Part shown: one piece after another, positions 55,778 to 64,000 of the stretch
How positions within the stretch are numbered: the stretch's first letter is position 1
Layout of the letters: each line of letters begins with the position of its first letter
Source of the DNA: Mycobacterium sp. 1164966.3
GTDB taxonomy: Bacteria; Actinomycetota; Actinomycetes; Mycobacteriales; Mycobacteriaceae
Length of the DNA: 64,000 nt
Reading direction: 5' to 3'
Assembly: GCF_001665395.1 (NCBI RefSeq)
Contig: NZ_LZSG01000001.1
Span: 248,001-312,000 of the forward strand
The notes under the pieces: model-generated
Seen by the model: the letters and a program-made list of their open reading frames with translations, nothing else
Database searches by the model: none
Told to the model about the DNA's origin: nothing
Program-made: the position numbers and the translations under genes

Positions 55778-56880
55778 GCCGCCCTGCCGTTCTGCAGTGT
55801 GCCAGGGCGTGCCGGCAGCACACCGAGCACCCGACGAGCCGCCACCGCCAACGCGGAGCCACGCCGCACGCGCAGACCACCGTGTTCCAGCTGCTCGGCT
55901 AGGCGCGGCTGAGCTCGCATGGAGGCCAAAAGCGGCAGACCCGCGATGTCTGCCACCTCTGCTGCGCGCAATCCGCCCGGTGACGGTCCCCGCACGACCA
56001 GGCCGATGTTGGGATTGATCGCGGCCAGCACCGGAGCGACAGTCGCGGACGCCGCGCACGAACGCACATCGCACGGGCTCACCAGGACGACGAGATCGGC
56101 TGTGTCCAAAGCGGTCTGGGTGGCGTCAGTCAGGTTGCGGGGAAGATCGCATACCACCATGACTCCTCCGCGGCGGCCGGCATCGATGACGGCCTCGACC
56201 GGTCCCGCATCGGCCTCGTACCCGCGTCTGGTGCCGGAGAGCACACTGACCCCGCGATGGCGGGGCAGTGCTTCACGGATGGCCGACCAATGCAGCCGCC
56301 CGCTCTGTAGTGACAGATCGGGCCAACGCACACCGGGCACGCCTTCCCCGCCGACCAGCAGGTCGATGCCACCGCCCCACGGATCGAGATCCACCAGGAG
56401 CGCGTCGGTGGCCGCGAGCGCGAGTGCGACCGCGAACAACGACGCGCCGGCGCCGCCGCAACCGCCGATCACAGCGACGACGTCTCCTCGGGGAGCGTCG
56501 TCGCGCGCCGACTCGGCCGCTTCGGCCAATTCGTGGACCAGTCCGGCCTCTTGCTCGGGCAGCCTCAGCACCTGCTGAGCACCGATGACGATGGCCGACT
56601 CCCAGGTCGCCGTGGTTGGTTCGGTGGCGGTCACGACGCTGACATGGACCCGCCTCGGGAGGGCCAGCCGCCCGCAGCGTTCGGCCGCAGGCTGGTCGAG
56701 GACCACGGCCGCGGCCGCCGACCATGTCCGTCTGCTTAGCGCAGCTCCTGAGCCGAGGTGCACCACTCGGATGCCGACGGCAGCGGCAACCCGGTCCAGC
56801 TCGTCACGCAGGTCGGCGTCGGTCAGCACCGCCAACACACCGGCCGAAGCCGTCTTTACGTTGCCCCCGTCGCTACTCAC
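55774..56880 (-). CDS. ssd: Ssd/CpaE-like MinD-family protein (Rv3660c)
   Basis: 368 residues from the GTG at 56880. An N-terminal receiver-like domain is followed by a MinD/ParA-like domain. The P-loop is GGCGGAGASLFAVAL, lacking the signature and catalytic lysines of active MinD proteins, as in CpaE localisation factors. DLDPWGGGIDLL follows. In Mtb the protein affects septum formation; at the head of a tad operon it probably positions the pilus machine. Both views rest on family knowledge. Confidence 0.86.
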   Translation of the reverse strand: MSSDGGNVKTASAGVLAVLTDADLRDELDRVAAAVGIRVVHLGSGAALSRRTWSAAAAVVLDQPAAERCGRLALPRRVHVSVVTATEPTTATWESAIVIGAQQVLRLPEQEAGLVHELAEAAESARDDAPRGDVVAVIGGCGGAGASLFAVALALAATDALLVDLDPWGGGIDLLVGGEGVPGVRWPDLSLQSGRLHWSAIREALPRHRGVSVLSGTRRGYEADAGPVEAVIDAGRRGGVMVVCDLPRNLTDATQTALDTADLVVLVSPCDVRSCAASATVAPVLAAINPNIGLVVRGPSPGGLRAAEVADIAGLPLLASMRAQPRLAEQLEHGGLRVRRGSALAVAARRVLGVLPARPGTLQNGRAA

Positions 56881-57055
56881 CCACCCAGCGTGGGCGGCCA
56901 GAGGGCTGGGACGCCAGTCCCAGACAGCGATCTGTGGAAAGAGACGCAAGTGTGCACAAACTGACCGGCCCAGCACGGCGACCGCGCGCGACAGCACATT
57001 CCCGCAACACGCAACTAGCTGCAGCGAGCGCCCTGCGTATGAGAAATATTTACCG

Positions 57056-57153
57056 GAGAAAAGGGACGACCCCCGCCAGGGGGGGAGGAGGCGAGGGTCG
57101 TCGTGTATCAGCCCCGGGGGGTCGGGCTGATACACCCTCGGACTAGGCCGAGT
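57056..57153 (-). ncRNA. 6C-family small RNA (B11-like)
   Basis: On the minus strand: hairpin 1 with a perfect 11-bp stem TGTATCAGCCC and a loop containing CCCCCC; hairpin 2 with stem GACGACCC..CGCC and a loop with a run of seven C; then TTTT as terminator. A TATAGT -10 box lies at 57161-57166. Two stem-loops exposing C-runs define the actinobacterial 6C RNA. The Mtb member B11 lies in the same gap between Rv3660c and Rv3661. The ends are approximate, at about 95 nt. Confidence 0.9.
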
Positions 57154-57320
57154 ACTGCTTACTATACACATGACAGTCCGCACTAACGCAAGTGGTCGTT
57201 GCATCAAAAAGACACCTTGAGCCGCAAAAACGCGACCTGCCTGGGGTACCTCGGCCAACTCGGTGGCGATTTGGGGCGCGATACCACGGCCTCGTCAGGG
57301 CCGCCGCCTATGCTGGGTGC

Positions 57321-58178
57321 GTGACCGCCTCCGACTCGGCCGCGCAGCAGCAAACCTCACCTGAAGCAGTGCCGCCCGCCGGTCCCGGTGCCCGCACCGC
57401 GGCTTTTTTCGACCTCGACAAGACCATCATCGCGAAGTCCAGCACACTGGCGTTCAGCAAACCATTCTTTGCTCAGGGGCTGCTGAGTCGTCGCGCTGTG
57501 CTCAAGTCCAGCTATGCGCAATTCATCTTCCTGCTCTCCGGGGCAGATCATGACCAGATGGACCGGATCCGCGCTCACATGACCAACATGTGCGCCGGGT
57601 GGGACGTCGCCCAGGTCAAGTCGATCGTCAACGAAACACTCCACGACATCGTGACGCCGTTGGTGTTTGCCGAAGCCGCGGACCTGATCACCGCGCACAA
57701 GCTTTGCGGCCGCGACGTGGTGGTGGTTTCGGCCTCGGGCGAGGAGATCGTGGCCCCGATCGCCCGCGAGTTGGGCGCCACCCACGCCATGGCGACGCGG
57801 ATGGTCGTTGAGGACGGCAAGTACACCGGCGAGATTGCGTTCTATTGCTACGGCGAAGGCAAAGTGCAAGCAATCCGCGAGCTGGCGGCGCGTGAGGGCT
57901 ATGCGTTGGAACACTGCTACGCCTACTCGGACTCGATCACCGACCTGCCGATGCTCGAGGCAGTCGGCCACCCGCACGTGGTCAACCCCGACCGCGCCTT
58001 GCGCAGAGAAGCCATCGAACGTGGTTGGCCCATACTGACGTTCGACCGGCCGGTGTCGCTGCGCGACCGCATTCCCGCACCCTCGGGGGCCGCGATCGCA
58101 ACAACGGCCGCGGTGGGTGTCAGCGCGCTGGCCGCCGGCGCGGTCACCTACGCGCTGCTGCGCCGGTTCGCTTTCTAG
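57321..58178 (+). CDS. HAD-superfamily hydrolase, SerB-like, membrane-anchored (Rv3661)
   Basis: 285 residues from the GTG at 57321. TATGCT lies 6 bases upstream, so the mRNA is probably leaderless. HAD motif I AAFFDLDKTII carries the nucleophile and acid aspartates; motif II is VVVVSASGEE; motif IV is YAYSDSITDLPML. A C-terminal transmembrane helix (about 258-280) anchors it. The family includes phosphoserine-phosphatase-like and lysophospholipid-type phosphatases. The substrate is not evident. Confidence 0.9.
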   Translation: MTASDSAAQQQTSPEAVPPAGPGARTAAFFDLDKTIIAKSSTLAFSKPFFAQGLLSRRAVLKSSYAQFIFLLSGADHDQMDRIRAHMTNMCAGWDVAQVKSIVNETLHDIVTPLVFAEAADLITAHKLCGRDVVVVSASGEEIVAPIARELGATHAMATRMVVEDGKYTGEIAFYCYGEGKVQAIRELAAREGYALEHCYAYSDSITDLPMLEAVGHPHVVNPDRALRREAIERGWPILTFDRPVSLRDRIPAPSGAAIATTAAVGVSALAAGAVTYALLRRFAF

Positions 58179-58250
58179 CTCCGAGCAGCTTCGGCTGCCA
58201 GCAAACTGGCCAGCGCGCAAATTCGGTGCCCCTTCGCAACATTCACTCAA

Positions 58251-58283
58251 TTGGGCCTTGCTGTGCCAAGGGTCTAGTAGTAC
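58251..58283 (+). promoter_or_regulatory. promoter of the Ms1/MTS2823 RNA
   Basis: TTGGGC (58251-58256) and TAGTAG (58275-58280) with an 18-bp spacer, placed about 10 bp before the inferred RNA start. Confidence 0.55.
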
Positions 58284-58287
58284 AAAG

Positions 58288-58590
58288 GAAACACGGAAGC
58301 CCGGTGAGGCCTAGGTCGATCCGGAAGAGAAGGTTCGTTCTCCCGATCCGGGCACCTAGCACGGTTCTCGGCACCCACGCTGAGTCACAGCCGCGATAAT
58401 GGCAGAAGTGTTGCGGGCCTGCGTAATTGCGAAAAGTGAAAGGTATCGACGGCCCTTTGGGTGGGGTTGCAACCGGAAGCGTCGCAAGATCGCCGAGGCC
58501 ATCCCACGCAGCCCATAGGATGTACGCCTGGTAACCGAGTTCCGTGTTAGCGGGCGGCGGACCGAATAAATCGGATCGCCGCCCGCTTTC
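58288..58590 (+). ncRNA. Ms1/MTS2823 small RNA (RNA polymerase core-binding)
   Basis: A 446-bp gene-free region between the Rv3661 and Rv3662c homologues, the exact site of the abundant about 300-nt MTS2823 RNA of Mtb and its homologue Ms1. It has a promoter-like sequence just upstream, an internal hairpin formed by CTAGGT and ACCTAG with inner stems, and a terminal 10-bp hairpin (GCGGGCGGCG/CGCCGCCCGC, 58550-58586) followed by TTT. The resulting length, about 303 nt, fits. Ms1 binds RNA polymerase core in stationary phase. Confidence 0.85.
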
Positions 58591-58624
58591 ACATGTTTCA
58601 CGCCATTTCCAGGGCGCCTGCTGG

Positions 58625-59404
58625 CTATTGCTTCGGATTCTTCGGCAACGACTCGGCAATCGACAGCGCCTCCTCCGCGCCGGCCTGTAGCGCTCGGCAA
58701 CACACCAGCAGCCACGCCCCTACCCCTTTCGGCGTGCCTTCGCCGAAACCGCGCGCGGCGTCGCGATAGTCGGCGGATTGGCGCATCCATCGAACTTCCG
58801 GCACCCCCAGCCCGTGCGGGTCCAGTCCGGTCGCCATGGTCACCAGCCGCGAGACGGCTCGGGCGACGACGCCGTCCGCGCTACCGAACGGCTTCAGGGT
58901 GAGCAGCTCTCCGTGTGCGACCGCGGCAACCACCGGTGCGGACGCCTCGGTGCGGCCGGTCACCAGCTCGGCGAGCAATTCCAATCGGGGCCCAATTTCG
59001 GGCTCGGCGCGAGGACGACCCAGTCGGTCCGCATCGACCTGGTCCGCAGCGGCCAGCATGTGCAGGCGCGCCAGCGCTTGCAACGGGGCCCGCTGCCACA
59101 CCGCGACAAGGGTGCCTCCGCCGCCTTCCAGCGCCTGGGCCACCCGCAGCGCTCCACCGAAAACCGGATCGCTGACGCCTGACTCCGGTCCGGCCGAGTC
59201 CGCCAGGTCCTCCAGGCGCACCGGGCCGCCGTCGAGCACCGACGAGGCCCGCGCGGCCCGCAGTGCCGATTTGGCAGCAGTCACCGGCCAGCCGCGCAGG
59301 TTGGCACGATGCCGGTGGGCCCGGCCCAGCGCGTCGCGAGCCCGGTCACTGGCCTCGGCGACGCCGGGGAGCTCCATCAGCGGAGCCAGCGGATCAGCCG
59401 TCAC
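58625..59404 (-). CDS. degenerate Fic-like protein coupled to dpp (Rv3662c-like)
   Basis: 259 residues, mostly helical. The segment around residues 160-182 (AHGELLTLKPFGSADGVVAR) lines up with the Fic core HPFxxGNGRxxR. Pro172, Phe173, Gly178 and Arg182 are kept, but the catalytic His is Lys171 and Asn-Gly-Arg is altered. ASSVLDGG near residue 54 resembles the N-terminal SSxIEG motif of Fic proteins. The GTG start overlaps the dppD stop (GTGA). AMP transfer is unlikely with this site; a structural or regulatory role in peptide uptake is possible. The Fic relation is my inference. Confidence 0.7.
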   Translation of the reverse strand: MTADPLAPLMELPGVAEASDRARDALGRAHRHRANLRGWPVTAAKSALRAARASSVLDGGPVRLEDLADSAGPESGVSDPVFGGALRVAQALEGGGGTLVAVWQRAPLQALARLHMLAAADQVDADRLGRPRAEPEIGPRLELLAELVTGRTEASAPVVAAVAHGELLTLKPFGSADGVVARAVSRLVTMATGLDPHGLGVPEVRWMRQSADYRDAARGFGEGTPKGVGAWLLVCCRALQAGAEEALSIAESLPKNPKQ

Positions 59405-61038
59405 GAATTGCCAAGCCTATCGGCGATGGCCGAGACGCCGGGGATGGCCTGCAGCAGCTCACGGGTGTACTCATGACCGGGCCGACTGAACAATTCTTCG
59501 GTGGGGGCACGTTCGACCACCCGGCCGGCGCGCATCACCAGCACGTCGTCGGCAATCTGCCGGATCACCGCCAAGTCGTGACTGATGAACAGGTAGGTCA
59601 GACCCAATTGCGTCTGCAGGCCGGCCAGCAGATCAAGAATCTGCGCCTGCACCAGCACATCAAGTGCCGACACCGCTTCGTCGCAGACGAGTACCTCCGG
59701 GCGCAGCGCGAGCGCCCGAGCGATCGCCACCCGCTGCCGCTGACCGCCCGACAGCTCACGAGGCAGCCGGCCCAGGACCGACGACGGCAATGCCACCTGG
59801 TCGACCAGCTCACGCACCGCGTGCTCGCGTTGCCGTCGATCGCCGATCCGGTGGATCCGCAACGGTTCCTCGATGGCGCGATACACCGTGTATCTGGGAT
59901 CCAGACTGCTGTAGGGGTTCTGCAGCACCGGCTGGATCCGCCGGCGAAAGGCAAGTTCCCGGTTCCGGTCCCGGTTGTCTGTGATCTCGGTGCCGCCGAA
60001 AACCACCGTGCCCGACGTGGGTCGCAGCAGACCGAGGACCATCCGCGCCAGCGTCGACTTTCCCGACCCGGACTCGCCGACGATCGCCAAGGTGCTTGCC
60101 CGTCGGAGCCGGAATGACACGGCGTCGACGGCCCGGAATTCCGTTCGCCGCCAAGGTGCGCCGTGCGACTCCCGGTAGACCTTCGTCAGCTCCGAGGCGA
60201 CGAGAATATCTTCGGTCTCGGCGGGCACTTCCCGGCGTCGGGTCGCAGTCAGCGACGGCGCCGCAGCCACCAGCCGACGGGTGTACTCGTGTTCGGGGCT
60301 GCGCAGAATCTGCTGTGCCGCACCGGCTTCCACCACCTTGCCGCGGTGGACGACGACAACGGCCTCGGCCCGCTCGGCGGCCAGCGCCAGATCGTGCGTG
60401 ATCAGCAGTAGAGCGGTACCCAATTCAGCGGTGAGGCGTTGCAAATGGTCGAGCACCTGGCGCTGCACGGTGACGTCCAGCGCGGACGTCGGCTCGTCGG
60501 CGATCAATAGCCGGGGCCGGCCCGCCAGGCCGATGGCGATCAGCGCACGTTGGCACATGCCCCCGGACAGCTGATGCGGGTATCTGGCCGCCTGTTTCAC
60601 CGGATCGGGCATACCCGCCTCGGCGAGCAATGCCACCGCCCGCCGTCGTGCGTCACGGCTATCGGCGTTGGCCCGCAAGGCTTCCCGGATTTGGAAACCT
60701 ACCTTCCAGACCGGGTTGAGATTGGTCATCGGATCCTGCGGGACATAGCCGATCTCACTGCCCCGGATGGACCGTAGCACCCGGGAGTCGGCTTGCCGAT
60801 CGGACGACGCGATGTCGCGGCCGTCGAAAACGATGCGGCCGCCCGTGATTCGACCGCCGGGCGCCAGCAGGCCGAGGATCGCCGTGGCCGCGGTGGATTT
60901 CCCCGACCCGGATTCACCCACCACGGCGACGGTTTGACCACGACGCACGGTCAGATCTAGCCCGCAAACCGCGGGATCCTGGGCGCCGAACCTGACTTCC
61001 AGGCCCTCGACCGACAACAGCGAAGGCTCAGCATTCAT
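59401..61038 (-). CDS. dppD: dipeptide ABC transporter ATP-binding protein DppD (two NBDs)
   Basis: 545 residues with two nucleotide-binding domains in one chain. Each has Walker A GESGSGKST, an ABC signature (LSGGMCQRALIAIGLA and LSGGQRQRVAIARAL) and a Walker B (LLIADEPTSALDVT; VLVCDEAVSALDVL). It is therefore equivalent to a fused DppD-DppF. It powers uptake through DppB/DppC. The ATG overlaps dppC by ATGA and the stop overlaps the Fic-like gene. Confidence 0.95.
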   Translation of the reverse strand: MNAEPSLLSVEGLEVRFGAQDPAVCGLDLTVRRGQTVAVVGESGSGKSTAATAILGLLAPGGRITGGRIVFDGRDIASSDRQADSRVLRSIRGSEIGYVPQDPMTNLNPVWKVGFQIREALRANADSRDARRRAVALLAEAGMPDPVKQAARYPHQLSGGMCQRALIAIGLAGRPRLLIADEPTSALDVTVQRQVLDHLQRLTAELGTALLLITHDLALAAERAEAVVVVHRGKVVEAGAAQQILRSPEHEYTRRLVAAAPSLTATRRREVPAETEDILVASELTKVYRESHGAPWRRTEFRAVDAVSFRLRRASTLAIVGESGSGKSTLARMVLGLLRPTSGTVVFGGTEITDNRDRNRELAFRRRIQPVLQNPYSSLDPRYTVYRAIEEPLRIHRIGDRRQREHAVRELVDQVALPSSVLGRLPRELSGGQRQRVAIARALALRPEVLVCDEAVSALDVLVQAQILDLLAGLQTQLGLTYLFISHDLAVIRQIADDVLVMRAGRVVERAPTEELFSRPGHEYTRELLQAIPGVSAIADRLGNS

Positions 61039-61898
61039 GCGCGCCACGCCCGCGATGCCGGATCCAGTGCGTCGCGCAGGACGTCGCCCATCATCATGAA
61101 GGCCAGCACCGTAATCGCCAGTGCGCCTGCGGGATAGAAAAGTATCGGTGAGCCGGCTCGTAGCCGGGTCTGGCCGATGTTGATATCGCCGCCCCACGAA
61201 ACCACCGACGTCGGCAGGCCCACGCCGAGGTAGGACAAGGTCGCCTCGGTGACAATGAACGCACCCAGAGCAATGGTGGCCACCGCAATCACCGGGCCGA
61301 TGGCGTTGGGCAGCGCATGCCGTAGCAGGATCTGAAATCGGCTCAGCCCCAGCGCTTTAGCCGCCAGGACATAATCGCTGCCCCGCACTTCCAGCACTGC
61401 CCCGCGCGCGATCCTGGCCACCTGCGGCCAGCCGAACAAGGCCAGGATGGCGATCACGGTCCAGACCGTGCGGTGGTGCATGACCTGCATGAGCACGATG
61501 GCTGCCAACAGCAGCGGCAATCCGAAGAACACGTCGGTGACACGGGAAATGACGGCGTCGATCCAGCTGCCGTAGAAGCCCGCCAGTGCACCTAGGGCCC
61601 CGCCGACGACGAACACCGCCAAGGTGGCTCCCAGCCCGACGGTGACCGATGCCCGTGCACCGTAGACGGTGCGCGCGTAAATGTCGTGGCCCTGCAGGTC
61701 TGTGCCGAACCAGTGGGCCGCCGAAGGCGGCTGCAGGCTCTGACTGGGATCGGCATAGGTCGGGTCGGCTCCGGTGAACAACGCCGGAAACCCGGCTACG
61801 ACGACGACGAGCAAGATGAGCGCGGCGGCGACGATGAACTTCGGTCGGCGACGCAGATTGCGCCAGGTGTCGCGCCAGATGCTGTGTGTCTCAGCCAT
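61035..61898 (-). CDS. dppC: dipeptide ABC transporter permease DppC
   Basis: 287 residues. OppC-type N-terminal region, then about six transmembrane helices and the cytoplasmic EAA loop (EVRGSDYVLAAKALGLSRF), which contacts the ATPase. It overlaps dppB by 8 bp and dppD by 4. Part of the peptide importer that in Mtb also takes part in haem uptake. Confidence 0.94.
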   Translation of the reverse strand: MAETHSIWRDTWRNLRRRPKFIVAAALILLVVVVAGFPALFTGADPTYADPSQSLQPPSAAHWFGTDLQGHDIYARTVYGARASVTVGLGATLAVFVVGGALGALAGFYGSWIDAVISRVTDVFFGLPLLLAAIVLMQVMHHRTVWTVIAILALFGWPQVARIARGAVLEVRGSDYVLAAKALGLSRFQILLRHALPNAIGPVIAVATIALGAFIVTEATLSYLGVGLPTSVVSWGGDINIGQTRLRAGSPILFYPAGALAITVLAFMMMGDVLRDALDPASRAWRA

Positions 61899-62817
61899 AC
61901 CGGATCCTGGGGTCGAGCGCCGCGTAGAGCAGGTCCACCAGCAGGTTGGTGATCAGGTAGATCAGCACCAGCACCGTCACTATCGACACCACCGTCGGCG
62001 CCTCCTGCCTGGTGACGGCCTGATACAACACCCCGCCGACGCCGTGGATGTTGAAGATGCCTTCGGTCACAATCGCTCCGCCCATCAGCGCTCCCAGATC
62101 GGCACCGAGAAAGGTGACCACCGGGATCAACGAATTGCGCAGGATGTGCACCGTCACCACTCGTCGCCGCGACAGGCCTTTCGCGGTGGCGGTGCGCACG
62201 TAGTCGGCGTGCGCATTGGCGGCCACCGCCGACCGGGTCAATCGCACCACATAGGCGAATGTCACCGAGCCCAGGACGATTCCAGGTAGTAAAAGGCGGG
62301 TGAAGCTTGCCCTTTCGCCGACGGTCACAGGTGCGATGCCCAGTCGGACCCCGAAGAGGAACTGCGCCAGAAACCCGAGCACGAAGATGGGGATCGCGAT
62401 GATGACGAGACCGGTGACCAGCACCGTGGCGTCGAAGACACTGCCCTGGCGTAAGCCGGCGATCACGCCGAAGCCGATGCCCAGCACCGCCTCCACCGCC
62501 AGCGCGATCAACGCCAGCCTGATTGTCACCGGAAACGCGTGCGCCAGAACGGCACTGACCGGCAGGCCGGAGTATGCGCGGCCCAGGTCGCCATGCAGGA
62601 TACCGCCCAGGTAGCGCAGATACTGCAACAAAAAGGGATCGTCGAGGTGGTAGCGGGCGCGCAGCTGTGCGGCCACGGCAGGGGTCAACGGCCGGTCTCC
62701 GGCGATCGCGGCCAGCGGATCACCGGGTAACAGGAAGACCATGGCGTAGATCAGCAGCGTGGCGCCAACGAACACCGGCACCATTGCGGCCATCCTGCGC
62801 GCTATGTACCAACCCAT
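61891..62817 (-). CDS. dppB: dipeptide ABC transporter permease DppB
   Basis: 308 residues, the Mtb length as I recall it. It starts MGWYIARRMAAMVPVFVG, with six membrane helices and an EAA loop (VRTATAKGLSRRRVVTVHI). It forms the channel with DppC. It begins 1 bp after the dppA stop. Confidence 0.95.
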   Translation of the reverse strand: MGWYIARRMAAMVPVFVGATLLIYAMVFLLPGDPLAAIAGDRPLTPAVAAQLRARYHLDDPFLLQYLRYLGGILHGDLGRAYSGLPVSAVLAHAFPVTIRLALIALAVEAVLGIGFGVIAGLRQGSVFDATVLVTGLVIIAIPIFVLGFLAQFLFGVRLGIAPVTVGERASFTRLLLPGIVLGSVTFAYVVRLTRSAVAANAHADYVRTATAKGLSRRRVVTVHILRNSLIPVVTFLGADLGALMGGAIVTEGIFNIHGVGGVLYQAVTRQEAPTVVSIVTVLVLIYLITNLLVDLLYAALDPRIRYG

Positions 62818-62818
62818 T

Positions 62819-64000
62819 TCAGGCCTTCACGATGTTCTCGTAGTCAGGCAGGCCGTTCCAGCTGACCGTGACACTGCGGACCGCCGACGACCACCCGACC
62901 ACACTGATGTAGTACCACAGCGGCACAGCGGGCATGTCGTGCAACAGGATTCGCTGCGCGACATTGACCAAAACGTCTGCCTCCGGCAGGCTGGGTGCAG
63001 CTTCGGCCCTCGCCAGCGCCGCGTCGAACTCCGGGCTGGAGTATCCGACGTCGTTGGATCCCGAACCGGTTCCGTACAGCGGGGAGAGGAACTCGATCAT
63101 CGACGGATAGTCGCCGATCCAGCCGGCCCGGAAAGCGGTGTCGATGGTGCGGTTGGTGATCTGGGTGCGGAATCCCGCGAATGTTGGCTGTGGCGCGCCG
63201 AAGGCGTCGATGCCCAGCACGTTCTTGATGCTGTTGGCGACGGCGTCCACCCACTCCTGATGGCCGCTATCGGCGTTGTACGCGATGGCGTACCGCCCGC
63301 TCCACGGCGAGATCGCGTTGGCCTGCGCCCAAAGTTTCCGGGCCCGTTCGGGATTGAAGTCCAGCACGTCGTTGCCGGGCAGGTTCGGATCGAAGCCCGG
63401 CAGCGACCGGGCAGTGAAATCGCGCGCGGGGCTGCGGGTTCCGGCGAAAATCTGCTGGCAGATTTGCGGACGGTTGATCGCGACCGACAGGGCGAGCCGG
63501 CGCAGTCGGCCCTCTTCGCCGCCGAAATGCGGCAACCGCAGCGGGGTGTCGAGGGACTGATTCACCGCGGCCGGCCCACTGGCGGCGTTGCCGCCGAGAT
63601 CGCGCTTGTAGATCGTCAACGCGCTCGACGGAATCGTGTCCAGCACATCGAGATTGCCGGACAGCAGGTCGGCGTAGGCGGTGTCCAGGTTTGCGTAGAA
63701 TTCGAACCTCAAGCCTTTATTGTGTGGCTTTCGGTTGCCGTGGTATCCGGGGTTGGGTTTCAAGTCGATCCTGACGTTGTGTTCCCAGGCCTGGCCCCCG
63801 GGGCCTTGAGAACCATTGTCAAGCTGGTACGGGCCGTTGCCGACCGGGTTGCGCCCGAACGCTGCCATGTCCCGAAAAGCCCTGTCCGGCATCGGATAGA
63901 ACGCGCTATGGCCCAGCCGCAAAGTGAAGTCGACGGTCGGCGCCTTGAGCCGCACGGTGAATTCGCGATCGTTGATTACCTTCAACCCGGACATGGTGGT
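62819..64000 (-). CDS. dppA: dipeptide ABC transporter substrate-binding protein DppA, partial
   Basis: The gene continues past the window's right end; the C-terminal about 393 residues are visible. SBP family 5 features: FGRNPVGNGPYQLDN and GLRFEFYANLDTAYADLLSG, then the C-terminal lobe ending YYISVVGWSSAVRSVTVSWN. It is a periplasmic lipoprotein that binds peptides (and haem in Mtb). The N-terminal signal and lipobox lie outside the window. First gene of dppA-dppB-dppC-dppD. Confidence 0.94.
   Translation of the reverse strand, partial: TTMSGLKVINDREFTVRLKAPTVDFTLRLGHSAFYPMPDRAFRDMAAFGRNPVGNGPYQLDNGSQGPGGQAWEHNVRIDLKPNPGYHGNRKPHNKGLRFEFYANLDTAYADLLSGNLDVLDTIPSSALTIYKRDLGGNAASGPAAVNQSLDTPLRLPHFGGEEGRLRRLALSVAINRPQICQQIFAGTRSPARDFTARSLPGFDPNLPGNDVLDFNPERARKLWAQANAISPWSGRYAIAYNADSGHQEWVDAVANSIKNVLGIDAFGAPQPTFAGFRTQITNRTIDTAFRAGWIGDYPSMIEFLSPLYGTGSGSNDVGYSSPEFDAALARAEAAPSLPEADVLVNVAQRILLHDMPAVPLWYYISVVGWSSAVRSVTVSWNGLPDYENIVKA

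Noticed and set aside
56395..56480. Loss of the MinD-type lysines in Ssd as a sign of inactivation
   Set aside because: CpaE/Ssd proteins beside tad operons commonly lack them; this is a family trait.

Overview
This is a high-GC actinobacterial chromosome segment, almost certainly from a slowly growing non-tuberculous Mycobacterium. Its genes follow the order of the M. tuberculosis (Mtb) interval from mutY (Rv3589) to dppA (Rv3666c) nearly one for one. It lacks every PE/PPE and Esx gene that interrupts that interval in Mtb: PE_PGRS58-61, espACD, esxV/esxW, PPE65/PE32 and PE33. All Mtb comparisons are from memory; no alignment was run, and the species is not determined.

Layout. 1-4003: the end of mutY, an alpha/beta hydrolase, the haem-degrading mhuD, the lipoprotein lpqF, and a TetR regulator divergent from a frameshifted deazaflavin-dependent nitroreductase-type gene. 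4052-5800 (minus): a cobalamin riboswitch in front of cbtB-cbtA and a coupled histidine phosphatase. 5935-10702 (minus): clpC1, lsr2, lysS. 10996-20780 (minus): a compact vitamin and cofactor cluster, ftsH-folE-folP1-folB-folK-DUF3180-DUF6779-DUF2520-panC-panD-coaX, with many stop/start overlaps. 21084-28860: the region that differs most from Mtb, holding a VOC protein, a coupled operon ephA / flavin monooxygenase / zinc alcohol dehydrogenase, and a tandem pair of receptor kinases, the second of which has lost its catalytic residues. 28887-34374: lpqG, hpt, tilS, a zincin-like protein, dacB, ppa. 34355-40800: a TerC-like protein and cell-wall polysaccharide genes (flippase-like protein, ppgS with its small partner, galE1, GT-C-like protein). 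40875-50894: tRNA-Thr, holB, a HAMP adenylate cyclase, topA, cspA and an MrfA-like helicase. 51114-58178: a Rv3651-type protein, the tad/flp pilus operon (ssd-tadA-tadB-tadC-flp-tadE-tadE-like) and a HAD hydrolase. 58625-64000 (minus): the dppABCD dipeptide transporter with a coupled degenerate Fic-like protein.

Two abundant actinobacterial small RNAs are visible. A 6C-type RNA (B11 family) lies between ssd and the HAD gene. The Ms1/MTS2823 RNA lies between the HAD gene and the Fic-like gene.

Several intergenic repeat families recur: a 20-bp phased bipartite repeat (two loci), a 56-bp tandem repeat (two loci), a 76-bp MIRU-like tandem insertion at an ATGA junction inside the tad operon, and an inverted-repeat family built on GCAGACGCAAA arms.
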